DNA of 64,000 nt from positions 9,550 through 73,549 of the forward strand of contig DATAKA010000138.1 in assembly GCA_036261855.1 (NCBI GenBank), in the 5' to 3' direction. The DNA comes from BJHL01 sp036261855. Lineage in GTDB: Bacteria; Planctomycetota; Phycisphaerae; Phycisphaerales; UBA1924. The notes under the pieces were generated by a model. That model had not been told where the DNA came from. It searched no databases and worked only from the letters and a program-made list of their open reading frames with translations. Shown here in pieces: positions 18,577-27,778 of this stretch (its first letter is position 1; each line of letters begins with the position of its first letter). A program made the position numbers and the translations under genes.

Positions 18577-20715
18577 TTACTTGTCTGTTTCCCCGGTCTG
18601 CCCGAACACGTCCGAGCGGATGCTCTTGTCCTCAAGGTTCAACTGCAGCCAGCTGGACCGGGCACCCTGGTCCAGCACGTACACACGCGCGTCGTCCATC
18701 ACGTGCTGCAGGGCGTCGAGGTAGCGGGACGTCATGTATAGGCGGGGCGAGGCCTCGAACATCGCCACCTGACCGCCGTACCGGGCGAGTTGTCCGCGGG
18801 CGGCCATGTGCCGCTCCCAGCGATCCGCACGCGCCTTCGCGAGCGTCGATGCCGCAGTCCCGCCGGCCTGCATGATCTTCTCCTGCACGACCAGTTCCTG
18901 CGCCGCGACCTCCGCGGACGTCGCCTTGCCCTGGCCCGCCAGCGTCTGCAGCCGGTCGCGCTTGTCGAGCTCGGTGACGATCTCGCCCGCGCGGTCGGCG
19001 TTGCCTACCACACGCGTCAGCGTCGCCACGGCGTCCGCCTCCGCGTTCTGGATGTTCGCGATCCTCCGTGCATCGGCCGCCACCGGCGCCTCGAACGCGC
19101 TCGCCGCGGCCTTGGGCGGGTGCACGCCGGAAATGCCGACCGACACCACGCGCACGCCCGCGCCCTGCGGCGTGCCGTCCGCACCCGGGTTCAGCGCGTC
19201 AAAGGCCGCCTGGATCCGCTGCGTCAGCTCGCGCCCCATCGCGTCGCGCCCGAAGCCGAGCACCTGGTCCAGGTGCGTGCCCTGGAAGTACCGCGTTGTC
19301 TCACGCACCGCGACGGCGCGGAGCAGGTCGTCCCGCTGCAAGGGCTCGCCGAGTTCATCAAACTTCTGCACGTCGCTCACCACGTAGTGCAGGGGAAGCT
19401 CGACCGACACCATGGCCAGGTCCACCAGCACATTGGACGCGGCGGTGCCGGGCGCGGCCGCCTGGTCGCGAGCAGCGCGGACGAACTGGTACACCTCGTT
19501 GCCCGGGTGGTCATTGGTCCACAGGATGGCGTCGTTGCCCTCCGTGAGCGCTGTGCCAAGCTGCAGCACGCGCAGGCCCGTCACCGTGCGGTCCACGGTC
19601 GTGGTCCGGCCGGTCGCGTCCTTGCGGTAGTACTCGGGCACGTACACGCTGTCGATGGGCCAGGGCGCCACAAAGTGCAGGCCCGGGCCGATGTCCTTGC
19701 CGACGGGCTTGCCCCAGCGCAGCACCATCGCACGCTGGTGCGGCTCCACCACCGCGATCGTCGAGAGCAGCCACACCAGCAGCACGCCGCCCGCGATCAG
19801 CGGCACCAGCGAACGGCTGAGCAACTGGTAGAACCAGCCGCCCGTGACGTCAAAGCCCAGCTGATAGTTGATCGCGTCGCTGACGCTCTTGGCGATCTTG
19901 TCCGGGGCGGCGACAAAGCCCAGCAGGCGCGAGTCGAACGCGACCCGGGGGATCTCGTTTGCTCGCCGCGGCCGGTAGGCCGTGAGGATGATGTTGACGA
20001 CGATCTCAAGGCCGATGAAGGCCACGAAGCCGGGAGCGATGATGAGCAGGTAGCGGAGCACCGCATCGGGGCCCACCGCGTCGATCGTGTGGCCCACCGC
20101 CATCGCCAGCGCCAGCAGCACCGTGCCCACGAGGAACGCCGCGCCGCCGCGGAGGTTCGCCCACGCCGGCTGCTTCGCCATGCCCGCCGTGTACCGCGCG
20201 ATCACGAAGCCCACCAGCGCGATCACGACGCCCAGGGCGATCGGCCACCCAGCGCCCAAGGACGGCATGCGGTACTGGCCCGGAGCAAACAGCGGCTCGG
20301 TCCCGCCCGTCGGGTGCAGCACGCCCCACACCCGCCAGCCGCCCCACGCCAGGAGCAGCACCGCGATCAGGATGCTCACCACGGGCATGAAGAAGCGGTG
20401 CAGGTTCGCCAGCCGCCGCGCCGCGGGCCGCAGGCCCGCCTCTTCCTGGAAGACCGAGGAAGACGCCCCGCCGGTCTGAGCCAGCGCCTCAACCTCGAGC
20501 GCTTCGATCCGCTCGCGCCGGTGCTGGTCGTACACCACCGTCAGCGCAAGCCACGCCAGGATGCCCACGCCGGCAAAGCCCGCGATCGTCACCGCGGCGT
20601 GGTCCTTGGCCAACATTCCATAGGAGATCAAGACCGCCGCGATCACCACCTGGAGCACCAGCCCCTTGATCGCCGCGCTCGTCGCCGTCCGGTACGTGAG
20701 GTAATCTGCTCGCAT
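18577..20715 (-). CDS. Polytopic SPFH/band-7 protein, first gene of the operon
   Basis: 712 residues from the ATG at 20715. The N-terminal 310 residues contain about six or seven hydrophobic segments (for example GLVLQVVIAAVLISYGML and YLLIIAPGFVAFIGLEIVV). After these comes a band-7 domain starting near residue 318 (VEPHQRAMVLRWGKPVGKDIGPGLHF) and an Ala/Glu-rich helical C terminus. Normal HflK/HflC proteins have only one membrane helix, so this fused polytopic domain is unusual. It heads a minus-strand operon with two further SPFH proteins and an ABC exporter, and is likely the membrane platform of that assembly. Confidence 0.88.
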   Translation of the reverse strand: MRADYLTYRTATSAAIKGLVLQVVIAAVLISYGMLAKDHAAVTIAGFAGVGILAWLALTVVYDQHRRERIEALEVEALAQTGGASSSVFQEEAGLRPAARRLANLHRFFMPVVSILIAVLLLAWGGWRVWGVLHPTGGTEPLFAPGQYRMPSLGAGWPIALGVVIALVGFVIARYTAGMAKQPAWANLRGGAAFLVGTVLLALAMAVGHTIDAVGPDAVLRYLLIIAPGFVAFIGLEIVVNIILTAYRPRRANEIPRVAFDSRLLGFVAAPDKIAKSVSDAINYQLGFDVTGGWFYQLLSRSLVPLIAGGVLLVWLLSTIAVVEPHQRAMVLRWGKPVGKDIGPGLHFVAPWPIDSVYVPEYYRKDATGRTTTVDRTVTGLRVLQLGTALTEGNDAILWTNDHPGNEVYQFVRAARDQAAAPGTAASNVLVDLAMVSVELPLHYVVSDVQKFDELGEPLQRDDLLRAVAVRETTRYFQGTHLDQVLGFGRDAMGRELTQRIQAAFDALNPGADGTPQGAGVRVVSVGISGVHPPKAAASAFEAPVAADARRIANIQNAEADAVATLTRVVGNADRAGEIVTELDKRDRLQTLAGQGKATSAEVAAQELVVQEKIMQAGGTAASTLAKARADRWERHMAARGQLARYGGQVAMFEASPRLYMTSRYLDALQHVMDDARVYVLDQGARSSWLQLNLEDKSIRSDVFGQTGETDK

Positions 20716-21151
20716 AGGCAATGCTCAAACTGCGCCACCAGACGATCAATCCAGACTGTCACACACGGGCTGACGGCCTCACTCAGGCCCGCCCCTCCAT
20801 CAGTCCCTTCCTCCCACGATCACCCGCGCCGCGTGAGAACCACGCCGCGCCCCGCCCGCCTTCGGCCGGGCGCCAATCTCGGGCCCAGCCTGGGTCCGAG
20901 TCGGGGGCGGGTATTGTGGCCCCTCCCGGCTCGGTTTCCACAGCGCAACACCCGCGCCAACCTCGGACCGCCCAAACAGCGCGGTGCCGATACCCCCGGC
21001 GCGAACGCCGGCCGGCGGATTGATGTACGACATCCGCGAACCTATGTTCGTTCCCATCCATAAGAGAGGCCCACGCCACTCTCGTGGCTGAACCTGTTCC
21101 CGCCGCCCGCGCTTTCCTATCTTCTCACCCGCGGCCACGGCACTCCCCCCA
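20716..21151. other. Divergent intergenic region without a supported gene
   Basis: 436 bp lie between the divergent SPFH operon and the ABC-2 permease. Open frames on the minus strand here have no domain or codon character I can support. It must hold promoters for both directions. The only clear structures are two small palindromes, GATGT-ACG-ACATC at about 21022-21034 and CGAAC-CTAT-GTTCG at 21037-21050. Confidence 0.6.
21037..21050. promoter_or_regulatory. Possible LexA-type SOS box
   Basis: CGAACCTATGTTCG is a perfect match to CGAAC-N4-GTTCG, the LexA/DinR operator shape known from Firmicutes and Actinobacteria. It lies 102 bp before the ABC-2 permease start. Whether the LexA of this lineage uses this operator is unknown, so the call rests on sequence shape alone. 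Confidence 0.4.
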
Positions 21152-22510
21152 ATGCCCAAAGTCCTCTCCATCGCCAGGAACGCCTTTGTCGAGAGCACCC
21201 GGCAGCCCATCGTGCTGTTCCTGGTGCTCTTAAGTGCGCTCTTGCAGGTGTTTACGACGTGGAACTCCGGCTACAGCCTGGGCTACCAGAGCACCGAGTC
21301 CGCCGAGGTCCAGTCCGACGACAAGGTCCTGCTCGACGTCGGCATGTCCACCGTTTTCGTGATGGGCGTGCTGCTCGCGGGCTTCATCGCCACCAGCGTG
21401 ATCAGCCGGGAAATCGATTCCAAGACCATGCTCACCGTGGTGAGCAAGCCCGTCAGCCGGGTTTCCGTGATTCTCGGCAAGTACCTCGGCGTGGTGGCGA
21501 CCTTGCTCGTCTCCTCTATTCTGATGGTTCTTTTCCTGATGATGGCCATCCGCCACGGCGTCATGACGACCGCCGCGGACGAGTTGAAGTACCCGGTCCT
21601 CGTCTTTTCAGGGATCGCGCTGGCGCTGTCGCTGGGCCTGGGCGCCTGGCTCAACTACTTCTATGGCTGGAACTTCCCGCAGACCGCGTTGCTGCTGCTC
21701 CTGCCGTTCACGATCGTCGCCTACCTCGGGGTGCTTTTGTTCAATGACCACTGGCAGGTGCAGGACCTGCACACGGCGTTCAAGCCCCAGGTTTTGACCG
21801 CCTGCTGCGCCCTGATTCTGGCCATTCTGGTCCTCGCGGCCGTCGCCACCGCTGCGTCCACACGTTTGGGGCAGGTGATGACCATCATCCTGTGCCTGGG
21901 CGTGTTTGTGGCCTCGCTCCTCAGCAACTTCTTTGTGGGCCGGTTTGTTTTTTCGAACGATCCGGTGGGCGTCATCCGCGCGGTGGAAGAAGCCGACTCA
22001 AGCAAGTCGTTTGCCGCCGACCATTCGCCGGTGATGATCACGCTGGAGCGCCCACTCCCCCGGCCGGTCGCACCGGGCACCGCGGTCTATTACGGACCCA
22101 GCCCCAATGGCTTTCCGCTGCACACCCCGTCCGGGTACTCTGACTTCAAGGGCAACATCGAGGAGGCCAATGAGCTCTTTGCGCCCAGCCAGCCTGCCGG
22201 GTTGATCGCGACGGCGGCCCAGTCGGACCGGATGACGCTGCGGACGATGGGTGGCGAGCCGCTAGACGTGGTCCGACCCCCAAGACGAGGGGACTACGTG
22301 TTCACGCAGCCTACGAAGACATCCTACCCCCGCCTGGCCGCGTGGGGGATGGTCCCGAACCTGCAGTACTTCTGGCTGCTGGACGCGGTTTCGCAAAACC
22401 GCCCGGTGCCGCGCTCGTATCTCATTCTGGCCAGCACCTATTCTCTGGTGCAGGTCACGGCCTTTCTTTCTCTTGCCGTGATGCTCTTCCAGCGCCGCGA
22501 TGTCGGCTAA
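21152..22510 (+). CDS. ABC-2 type transporter permease (divergent, without its own ATPase)
   Basis: 452 residues with about six membrane segments. The N-terminal helix (IVLFLVLLSALLQVF) is followed by the family phrase FIATSVISREIDSKTMLTVV and SKPVSRVSVILGKYLGV, then several hydrophobic blocks. A soluble loop of about 140 residues (about 290-430) precedes a final helix. The SREI..KT...KP motif is shared with the permease of the opposite operon. No ATP-binding gene follows, so it may borrow the ATPase encoded at 14748-15986. Confidence 0.88.
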   Translation: MPKVLSIARNAFVESTRQPIVLFLVLLSALLQVFTTWNSGYSLGYQSTESAEVQSDDKVLLDVGMSTVFVMGVLLAGFIATSVISREIDSKTMLTVVSKPVSRVSVILGKYLGVVATLLVSSILMVLFLMMAIRHGVMTTAADELKYPVLVFSGIALALSLGLGAWLNYFYGWNFPQTALLLLLPFTIVAYLGVLLFNDHWQVQDLHTAFKPQVLTACCALILAILVLAAVATAASTRLGQVMTIILCLGVFVASLLSNFFVGRFVFSNDPVGVIRAVEEADSSKSFAADHSPVMITLERPLPRPVAPGTAVYYGPSPNGFPLHTPSGYSDFKGNIEEANELFAPSQPAGLIATAAQSDRMTLRTMGGEPLDVVRPPRRGDYVFTQPTKTSYPRLAAWGMVPNLQYFWLLDAVSQNRPVPRSYLILASTYSLVQVTAFLSLAVMLFQRRDVG

Positions 22511-22564
22511 CTTGTTTGATCTGAGTGCTTTGCGCCTTTCTGCGAAGGGGGCGCACGGTTCGTA

Positions 22565-22570
22565 TATAAT
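22565..22570 (+). promoter_or_regulatory. Candidate -10 element (TATAAT)
   Basis: A perfect TATAAT lies 34 bp before the ATG of the 73-residue gene in an otherwise GC-rich stretch. No convincing -35 hexamer is seen at 16-18 bp, so the promoter call is tentative. Confidence 0.4.
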
Positions 22571-22603
22571 AGTTGTTGCGACGAATTCCAGGAGATCCCT
22601 GAC

Positions 22604-22825
22604 ATGGAAAAGCGGAAAGTGATTCTTCTTGCGGTCGCCGGCGTGTGCATTGTGGGTGCGGGCATCCTCCTCTACTTCAACATGGCCGACACCGGCCCCA
22701 AGCCCGTTCCGCCGCCCCCGCTGGAGACCATTCTGCAGGATCCCGCGGTGAAGCAGGGGTACGAGCAGCAGCTCGAGTTCCAGAAGCAGCAGGAGAAGAA
22801 GGGCATCAGCCCTGCCGGTTCGTGA
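22604..22825 (+). CDS. Small single-span membrane protein
   Basis: 73 residues: a basic start (MEKRK), one strong membrane helix (VILLAVAGVCIVGAGILLYF), then a Pro-rich linker and a Gln/Glu/Lys-rich tail (GYEQQLEFQKQQEKKG). An AGGAG site lies nine bases before the ATG, and a TATAAT lies upstream. Likely a membrane-anchored small protein of unknown function. Confidence 0.78.
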   Translation: MEKRKVILLAVAGVCIVGAGILLYFNMADTGPKPVPPPPLETILQDPAVKQGYEQQLEFQKQQEKKGISPAGS

Positions 22826-22877
22826 GCATTGCGCTCGGGCTGCGTGATCGGCTGAACCCGGCACGCGTCCGGGCGGT

Positions 22878-23729
22878 ATGTTCTGCACCATGAGTGTGGG
22901 CACAGGCACACCCCCGGCTCGCCAGGCGATGTCCTGCTGCATTTGTGCGCAGGTTTCCACCGAGGGCACGCGCGACAAGTCCGGTCGCTTTGTCTGCGCG
23001 GAGTGCTTGGAGCGCGCGCGGCAGGCGATCATCCAGCGTCGTGCCCGGGAGGCCCGCGCCAAGGTTGATGCGAAGCTCGCGGAGGAAGTCGCCCGCGTCG
23101 AGTCGGACAACAGTGAGGTGCTGCGGTGGCAGAGCGTGCTCGACCCGGCGTTTGCGCTACTGTGCCCAAGCTGCGGCCGGATCCTCCACCTGGACGTCGG
23201 TGCATGCCACGCGTGCGGCTACGGCCTTGAAAATCAGGCGGTAAACAAGCGGTTTTCGCTGTTCGGCCGGCGGCGTGCGCGGCAGCCGGTTGCCCCGCAC
23301 CTGCTCGCACTGAACGCGTCGTGGCTCAACGCACTCGACCCGCGCGTGGAGTCGGTGCTGCCGGTGCTCCTTGCGATGCTGCTGTGGACGACGACGGTGC
23401 TGGGGTGGTTCCGCCTCGCCGCGCGGGTGAGCGCATCGATGCTCGTGACGGCGGCGCTGGTGGGGCTGACCGTGTGGTTTCTCTTTGCCCTCGCGCAGCG
23501 CAGCATGAAGGCCGCGGTGCTCAGCGCCGTTGTGCCCGCCGGCGCGCTCGTGCTGATCGCGGTTGATCCGCTGCCCGCGCACCCGGGGGTGCGGTGGGCG
23601 GGGCTGGCGGTGCTCCTCGTGGTGACGACGGTGGTGGTGCTTAGCCGGGTCCGCGGCTCATTTGTGGGTCTTTGGGTGGTATCGCTGATCGCAGCGTTGG
23701 GGATGGTTGCGATCCACGGGCTGCGCTGA
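22878..23729 (+). CDS. Zinc-ribbon membrane protein
   Basis: 283 residues. The N-terminal cytosolic half carries two cysteine clusters, CCICAQV...FVCAEC (about residues 19-46) and CPSCGRILHLDVGACHACGYGLEN (about 96-119), separated by a basic helix. The C-terminal half has four hydrophobic segments (LPVLLAMLLWTTTVLGWFRL to the end). This is another member of the CxxC zinc-ribbon membrane family in this window. The start could also be the ATG at 22890. No function recognised. Confidence 0.78.
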   Translation: MFCTMSVGTGTPPARQAMSCCICAQVSTEGTRDKSGRFVCAECLERARQAIIQRRAREARAKVDAKLAEEVARVESDNSEVLRWQSVLDPAFALLCPSCGRILHLDVGACHACGYGLENQAVNKRFSLFGRRRARQPVAPHLLALNASWLNALDPRVESVLPVLLAMLLWTTTVLGWFRLAARVSASMLVTAALVGLTVWFLFALAQRSMKAAVLSAVVPAGALVLIAVDPLPAHPGVRWAGLAVLLVVTTVVVLSRVRGSFVGLWVVSLIAALGMVAIHGLR

Positions 23730-23960
23730 AGTTGCGCATTGGCCACCGCCTAGCGGCAGAACTCTGGGCAATCCGGATATGTGGTCTGGGTAATCTGGAC
23801 ACACAAAGCGCGCGGCGCGCGGGGCGAAAAACCTCAAGCCGTTGGAAGATCGCTGTTTACGAATTGAGACGTGGGTAGATTAATTGTGGGCCTCGATCCC
23901 CTAATCAAGCACCCTCAATCGCAGGGAATTTCTGCTTGAACCTTCCCACTTGTGGGGTCG

Positions 23961-25997
23961 ATGAACCGTGGGCGACTTGTGCGTTCGACGGTGGTGGAAT
24001 CCTCAGATTTGAGGCAGTGTGTGCCGGTGGAACTCATGCCGCAGCCTTCGATGGAAAAAGTGCTGGCGTACCCCTCACTTCCGAGTCTTCCGGGGGTGGC
24101 GGTGCGCGTTCTGGAGTTGACACGGAACCCCAAGGTTTCGATGCAGGAAATCGCGCAGACGGTGTCGATGGACCCCGCGCTGGCGACCAAGGTGCTGAAG
24201 ACGGTGAACTCGTCGTACTACGGGCTGACACAGCCGTGCCCGAGCATCCCGCGCGCCATGTCGATGCTGGGGATGCAGACGGTCAAGTCGATCGTGCTGG
24301 GGTTCAGCCTGGTGGAGATGACCAAGTCGGTGGCGGGCGATGGGCAGGCCTTCGACCTCCAGGCGTACTGGCGTCGCGCGGTGCACGCGGCGGTGGCGGC
24401 GCGTTCGCTGGCGCTGCGGTCGCGGTGCTGTGACCCCGAGGAGGCGTTCACGGGCTCGATGATTGCCGACATCGGCATGCTTGCGTGCTTTGCGGCGTTG
24501 CGGGACGAGTACGCGGGCATCCTTGCGGCGGCGCCGGAGGACCACGCGGACTGCATCAGCTTTGAGCAGGGTGCGTTGGGCTTTGATCACGCGAAGCTCG
24601 GTCAGGTGATGGCGACCAGATGGAAGTTGCCGCCACAGTTGACCGAGTGCGTGGCGTTCCACCATGATCCGGGCAAGTGCCATCCGGAGTACGAGAATCT
24701 GCTGCGGTGCGTGGGCGTGGGGCAGGCGGCGGCGTCGGTGCTGTCGCTGCGGGACGCGAAGCGGGCGCTGGGCGTGTACGTGGTCGCGTGCCGGGACTGG
24801 TTTGAGATGGATCGCGCCGCGTCGGACGCGCTGCTGGACGCGACGAGCCGGGGTGGGGCGGACCTTGCGAAGAGCCTGGAACTGAAGACGGGCGTGCGTC
24901 CGGATGTTGGCGCGATCCTGGCGCAGGCTCAGGACGCGATTGTGGAGACGCAGTTGCAGTCGCAGCAGCAGAGCGAAGAGCTGCGTCGCGCGAACGAAGA
25001 GCTCTCGCGGAAGACGATCACCGATGCCCTGACCGGCGCGTACAACCGATCGCACTTTGACACCACTCTCGCCGCGGCGTTCCAGCAGGCGAAGCTGGGC
25101 GGGACGCCGCTGGCGGTGCTGTTCTTTGACGCGGACAAGTTCAAGAGTGTCAACGACACGCTGGGTCACCAGGCGGGCGACGCGGTGCTGAAGGAGCTTT
25201 CCCGGCGCACGCGTGGCCTGCTGGAGCGGACGGGCACGGTGTGCCGGTACGGCGGCGAGGAGTTCGCCGTGATTCTGCCGGGGGTGGGTCTCGCGAAGGC
25301 CGCGCGCATCGCGGAGCTGCTGCGGGAGGTGATCGCGAAGACGCCGGTGGACCTGCGGGCGTGCAGGGTGGGGGAGGAGGAGCGCACGGTGACGGTGAGC
25401 ATCGGCGTATCCGCGATGGAGGGGCCGTCTGCGGCGCAGTTCACGACACCCGAGGCGATCACCAGGGCCGCCGACGAGGGCGTGTACGCCGCGAAGAAGG
25501 CCGGGCGGAACCGCGTGCACGTAGCAACGCCGAACAAGCCGTCGGAAGGTGAGCCCCAGGGCGCCGGCGCCGTGCCGGCCAACAAGCCGGTGAAGAAGAC
25601 CACCGTGATGCTGGTGGAGGATGACCCGCTGGCTGCGCGGCTCCTGGTCATGCTGTTCGGGAAGCACCCCGGGTACACCGTGTACTCGCTGGCGTCGGCG
25701 GAGGAGGCTCTGGCGATGCTCGCGGATGCGTCCGCGCCGCGCCCCGATCTGATCCTGTGCGACATGCACCTGCCGGGCGTGACGGGCGCGCAGATGGTGA
25801 AGACGATGAAGGCCGTGCTTCCTGGCGTGACGACGCCCGTGGTGCTCGTGAGTGCGAGCAATGACCGGGCGGTCGCGGAACAGGCGGTTGCCGCCGGTGC
25901 CGCGAGGTTCCTGCACAAGGCACGCTTGGTGTCGGAGTTCGAGGCGTCTCTGAAGGAACTACAGTCGCTCATCGCGCCGGTGGCGCAGGCCGCGTAG
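23961..25997 (+). CDS. HDOD-GGDEF-receiver signalling protein
   Basis: About 678 residues. An HDOD domain comes first (from LPSLPGVAVRVLELTRNPKVSMQEIAQTV), then a coiled linker, then a GGDEF diguanylate cyclase domain (DALTGAYNRSHF near residue 355; active-site GGEEF near 430). A C-terminal response-regulator receiver domain is present (LVEDDPLAARLL; phospho-acceptor Asp in LILCDMHLPG). GGEEF is the active form, so c-di-GMP synthesis is likely. The inhibitory RxxD I-site normally five residues ahead reads RTGT and is absent. A receiver at the C terminus is an unusual order. The start is uncertain: ATG 23961 or, with a GGTGGA site, ATG 24036. Confidence 0.9.
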   Translation: MNRGRLVRSTVVESSDLRQCVPVELMPQPSMEKVLAYPSLPSLPGVAVRVLELTRNPKVSMQEIAQTVSMDPALATKVLKTVNSSYYGLTQPCPSIPRAMSMLGMQTVKSIVLGFSLVEMTKSVAGDGQAFDLQAYWRRAVHAAVAARSLALRSRCCDPEEAFTGSMIADIGMLACFAALRDEYAGILAAAPEDHADCISFEQGALGFDHAKLGQVMATRWKLPPQLTECVAFHHDPGKCHPEYENLLRCVGVGQAAASVLSLRDAKRALGVYVVACRDWFEMDRAASDALLDATSRGGADLAKSLELKTGVRPDVGAILAQAQDAIVETQLQSQQQSEELRRANEELSRKTITDALTGAYNRSHFDTTLAAAFQQAKLGGTPLAVLFFDADKFKSVNDTLGHQAGDAVLKELSRRTRGLLERTGTVCRYGGEEFAVILPGVGLAKAARIAELLREVIAKTPVDLRACRVGEEERTVTVSIGVSAMEGPSAAQFTTPEAITRAADEGVYAAKKAGRNRVHVATPNKPSEGEPQGAGAVPANKPVKKTTVMLVEDDPLAARLLVMLFGKHPGYTVYSLASAEEALAMLADASAPRPDLILCDMHLPGVTGAQMVKTMKAVLPGVTTPVVLVSASNDRAVAEQAVAAGAARFLHKARLVSEFEASLKELQSLIAPVAQAA

Positions 25998-26026
25998 TTC
26001 GAGTGCGACAGTGCACGCGGTAACTT

Positions 26027-26605
26027 TCAGGCCCGCAGCTTGGCGATTGTCCGTGCGACCTTTGCGCCGACGGCCTCGACGGTTTCCTTTGTCTTTGGGT
26101 CCTTGAGGGAGCCGTCCGGGCCAAAGGCCTCGTGCGCTTTGTTCAGGGCGAACTGGTCGGGCAGCACCGTGACCTGGATGTTGCCGAGGATGGCGCGGAG
26201 GTGAACGAGGCCGCGGAGGCCGCCCAGTGCGCCGGGGGACGCGGCGAGGAGGCCGGCGACCTTGTCCGTGAAGCAGGAGAGCGGGGGCTGGCCCTGTTCG
26301 GGACGGCTGACCCAGTCGATGGCGTTCTTGAGCGCCGCCGTGACGGAGCTGTTGTACTCGGGCGAGGTGATGAGCAGGCCGTGGTGGGCACGGAAGAGGT
26401 CCTTGAGGCGTTTCACGCTGTCGGGCGTGGCGCGGGCTTCCAGGTCTTCATCGAAGACCGGGAGGGCAAAGTCGCTGAGGCGGATGACGGTGACTTCGGC
26501 GCCCGCGCTGCGTGCGCCATTGGCCGCGGCCTGGACCAGCGTGTGGTTGAAGGAGCCTGCGCGGAGGCTGCCGGAGAATGCGAGGATCTTTGGGGTGAAG
26601 CCCAT
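26027..26605 (-). CDS. NADPH-dependent FMN reductase-family protein
   Basis: 192 residues from the ATG at 26605, which has an AGGAG site. The flavodoxin-like family signatures are SGSLRAGSFNHTLVQAA (phosphate loop) near the N terminus and SPEYNSSVTAALKNAIDWVSR in the middle. It matches chromate/quinone/azo-reductase-type flavoproteins that use FMN and NAD(P)H in the cytosol. The substrate cannot be told from sequence. It stands alone, convergent with the HDOD regulator. Confidence 0.92.
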   Translation of the reverse strand: MGFTPKILAFSGSLRAGSFNHTLVQAAANGARSAGAEVTVIRLSDFALPVFDEDLEARATPDSVKRLKDLFRAHHGLLITSPEYNSSVTAALKNAIDWVSRPEQGQPPLSCFTDKVAGLLAASPGALGGLRGLVHLRAILGNIQVTVLPDQFALNKAHEAFGPDGSLKDPKTKETVEAVGAKVARTIAKLRA

Positions 26606-26733
26606 GTGCGTGCTCCTGTGTGGCCCCTTGTGATGACGCGGGGCGGCCAAGGTTGCACAGTACGCACGGCGGGCGTGGCTCCGGCGTGCGGAACGCGGGC
26701 GTGGAGTGCGGCGGTGTGTGTGGAGGGAGGGGA

Positions 26734-27588
26734 TCAGGCCGCGTTGCGGCGTTCTTCGGCCTTCTTCTTCTCGCCCTCTTCGATGGCGGCGAGGCGTGCG
26801 AAGATGCCGGCACCGTGGCTGTCTTCCTCGTCAGGGTCCGCGGGCTTGGCGGGCTTCTGGGGTTTGGCCTGGGGTCGCTGCATGTGCGGCGCGGCCTGGG
26901 AGTTGCCCGAGGTAGGTCCACTGCGGGAAAGGGGTCCACCGACGAGGCCGTTGGCGTCGGCCTGCGGTGTGTAGGTCACCTGGTCAGAGACTTCGTTGCT
27001 GTTGCGTCCGGTGCGGTAGGCGGTGGCGATGGCGACACCCAGGATGATGAGGTTGATGGGGCCGAAGCTGACGACAAAGAGCAGCAGGCCGGCGCCGAAG
27101 CGGCCCTCCTCCGCGTCGCGTGCGGCGTCGCGGGAGATCGCGGCCATGTACTCGTCGCGCTCGTGCTGGGGAGTTTCCTCCCAGAGGCGTTCGGCCTCGG
27201 CCATGACTTCCGGCGGCCAGAGGCCGGCGTCTTCGGGGTCGCTCATGTACTGGCCGGTGGCCTCGAAGGCGTCGTAGACCTCGCTGGCGTACTGATCGAT
27301 CGCGTCTTCTTCGCTGACCTGGGACGCTTTCTCCACCCAATCGCCCGCGACGGCCTGGGCGACGACGAACTTGGCGGCGATGATGCTGGCGAGGGCGATG
27401 GCGGCGGCGGCGAGGCCTGTGCCGACGGTGCCGCGTCCCTTGATGCCCACTTGCATGCCGACGCCCACGAGGGTGCCGACGATGAGCGCGATGATGCCGA
27501 TGCTCCAGCCGGTGAAGTAGGCGATCGCGCCCCAGATGAGGGCGCCGACCACACCACCGAGCACCGCCAGGCCCAACCCGCGACCCAT
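26734..27588 (-). CDS. Membrane protein with charged C-terminal tail
   Basis: 284 residues. Three N-terminal hydrophobic segments (LGLAVLGGVVGALIWGAIAYF, IGIIALIVGTLVGVGMQVGI, LAAAAIALASIIAAKFVVAQAV) precede an acidic helical region of about 80 residues. A further helix follows (GAGLLLFVVSFGPINLIILGVAIATAY), then a long Pro/Gly/charged tail ending in EEGEKKKAEERRNAA. A GGGAGG site precedes the ATG. No enzyme motif; unknown role. Confidence 0.75.
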   Translation of the reverse strand: MGRGLGLAVLGGVVGALIWGAIAYFTGWSIGIIALIVGTLVGVGMQVGIKGRGTVGTGLAAAAIALASIIAAKFVVAQAVAGDWVEKASQVSEEDAIDQYASEVYDAFEATGQYMSDPEDAGLWPPEVMAEAERLWEETPQHERDEYMAAISRDAARDAEEGRFGAGLLLFVVSFGPINLIILGVAIATAYRTGRNSNEVSDQVTYTPQADANGLVGGPLSRSGPTSGNSQAAPHMQRPQAKPQKPAKPADPDEEDSHGAGIFARLAAIEEGEKKKAEERRNAA

Positions 27589-27778
27589 CGAAACCTCCCG
27601 TGCTCACAGGGCACACGCCCCTCAACCGCTGCGCGTGACGTGCGCGGGGCGTGGTCTTTATCGACACCCACGGGCGTTCTATCCGGGCGCGGTCCCTAAA
27701 GCGGAGTGTGCGCAGGATGGGTCTTCACGCATTCCGCATACTCGGCACAACCGGCACGGCGGCGGCAGGTCTGATATC

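Noticed and set aside
20783..21079. Minus-strand open frame in the divergent gap
   Set aside because: No domain, poor composition and no ribosome site; it overlaps the region that must hold promoters.
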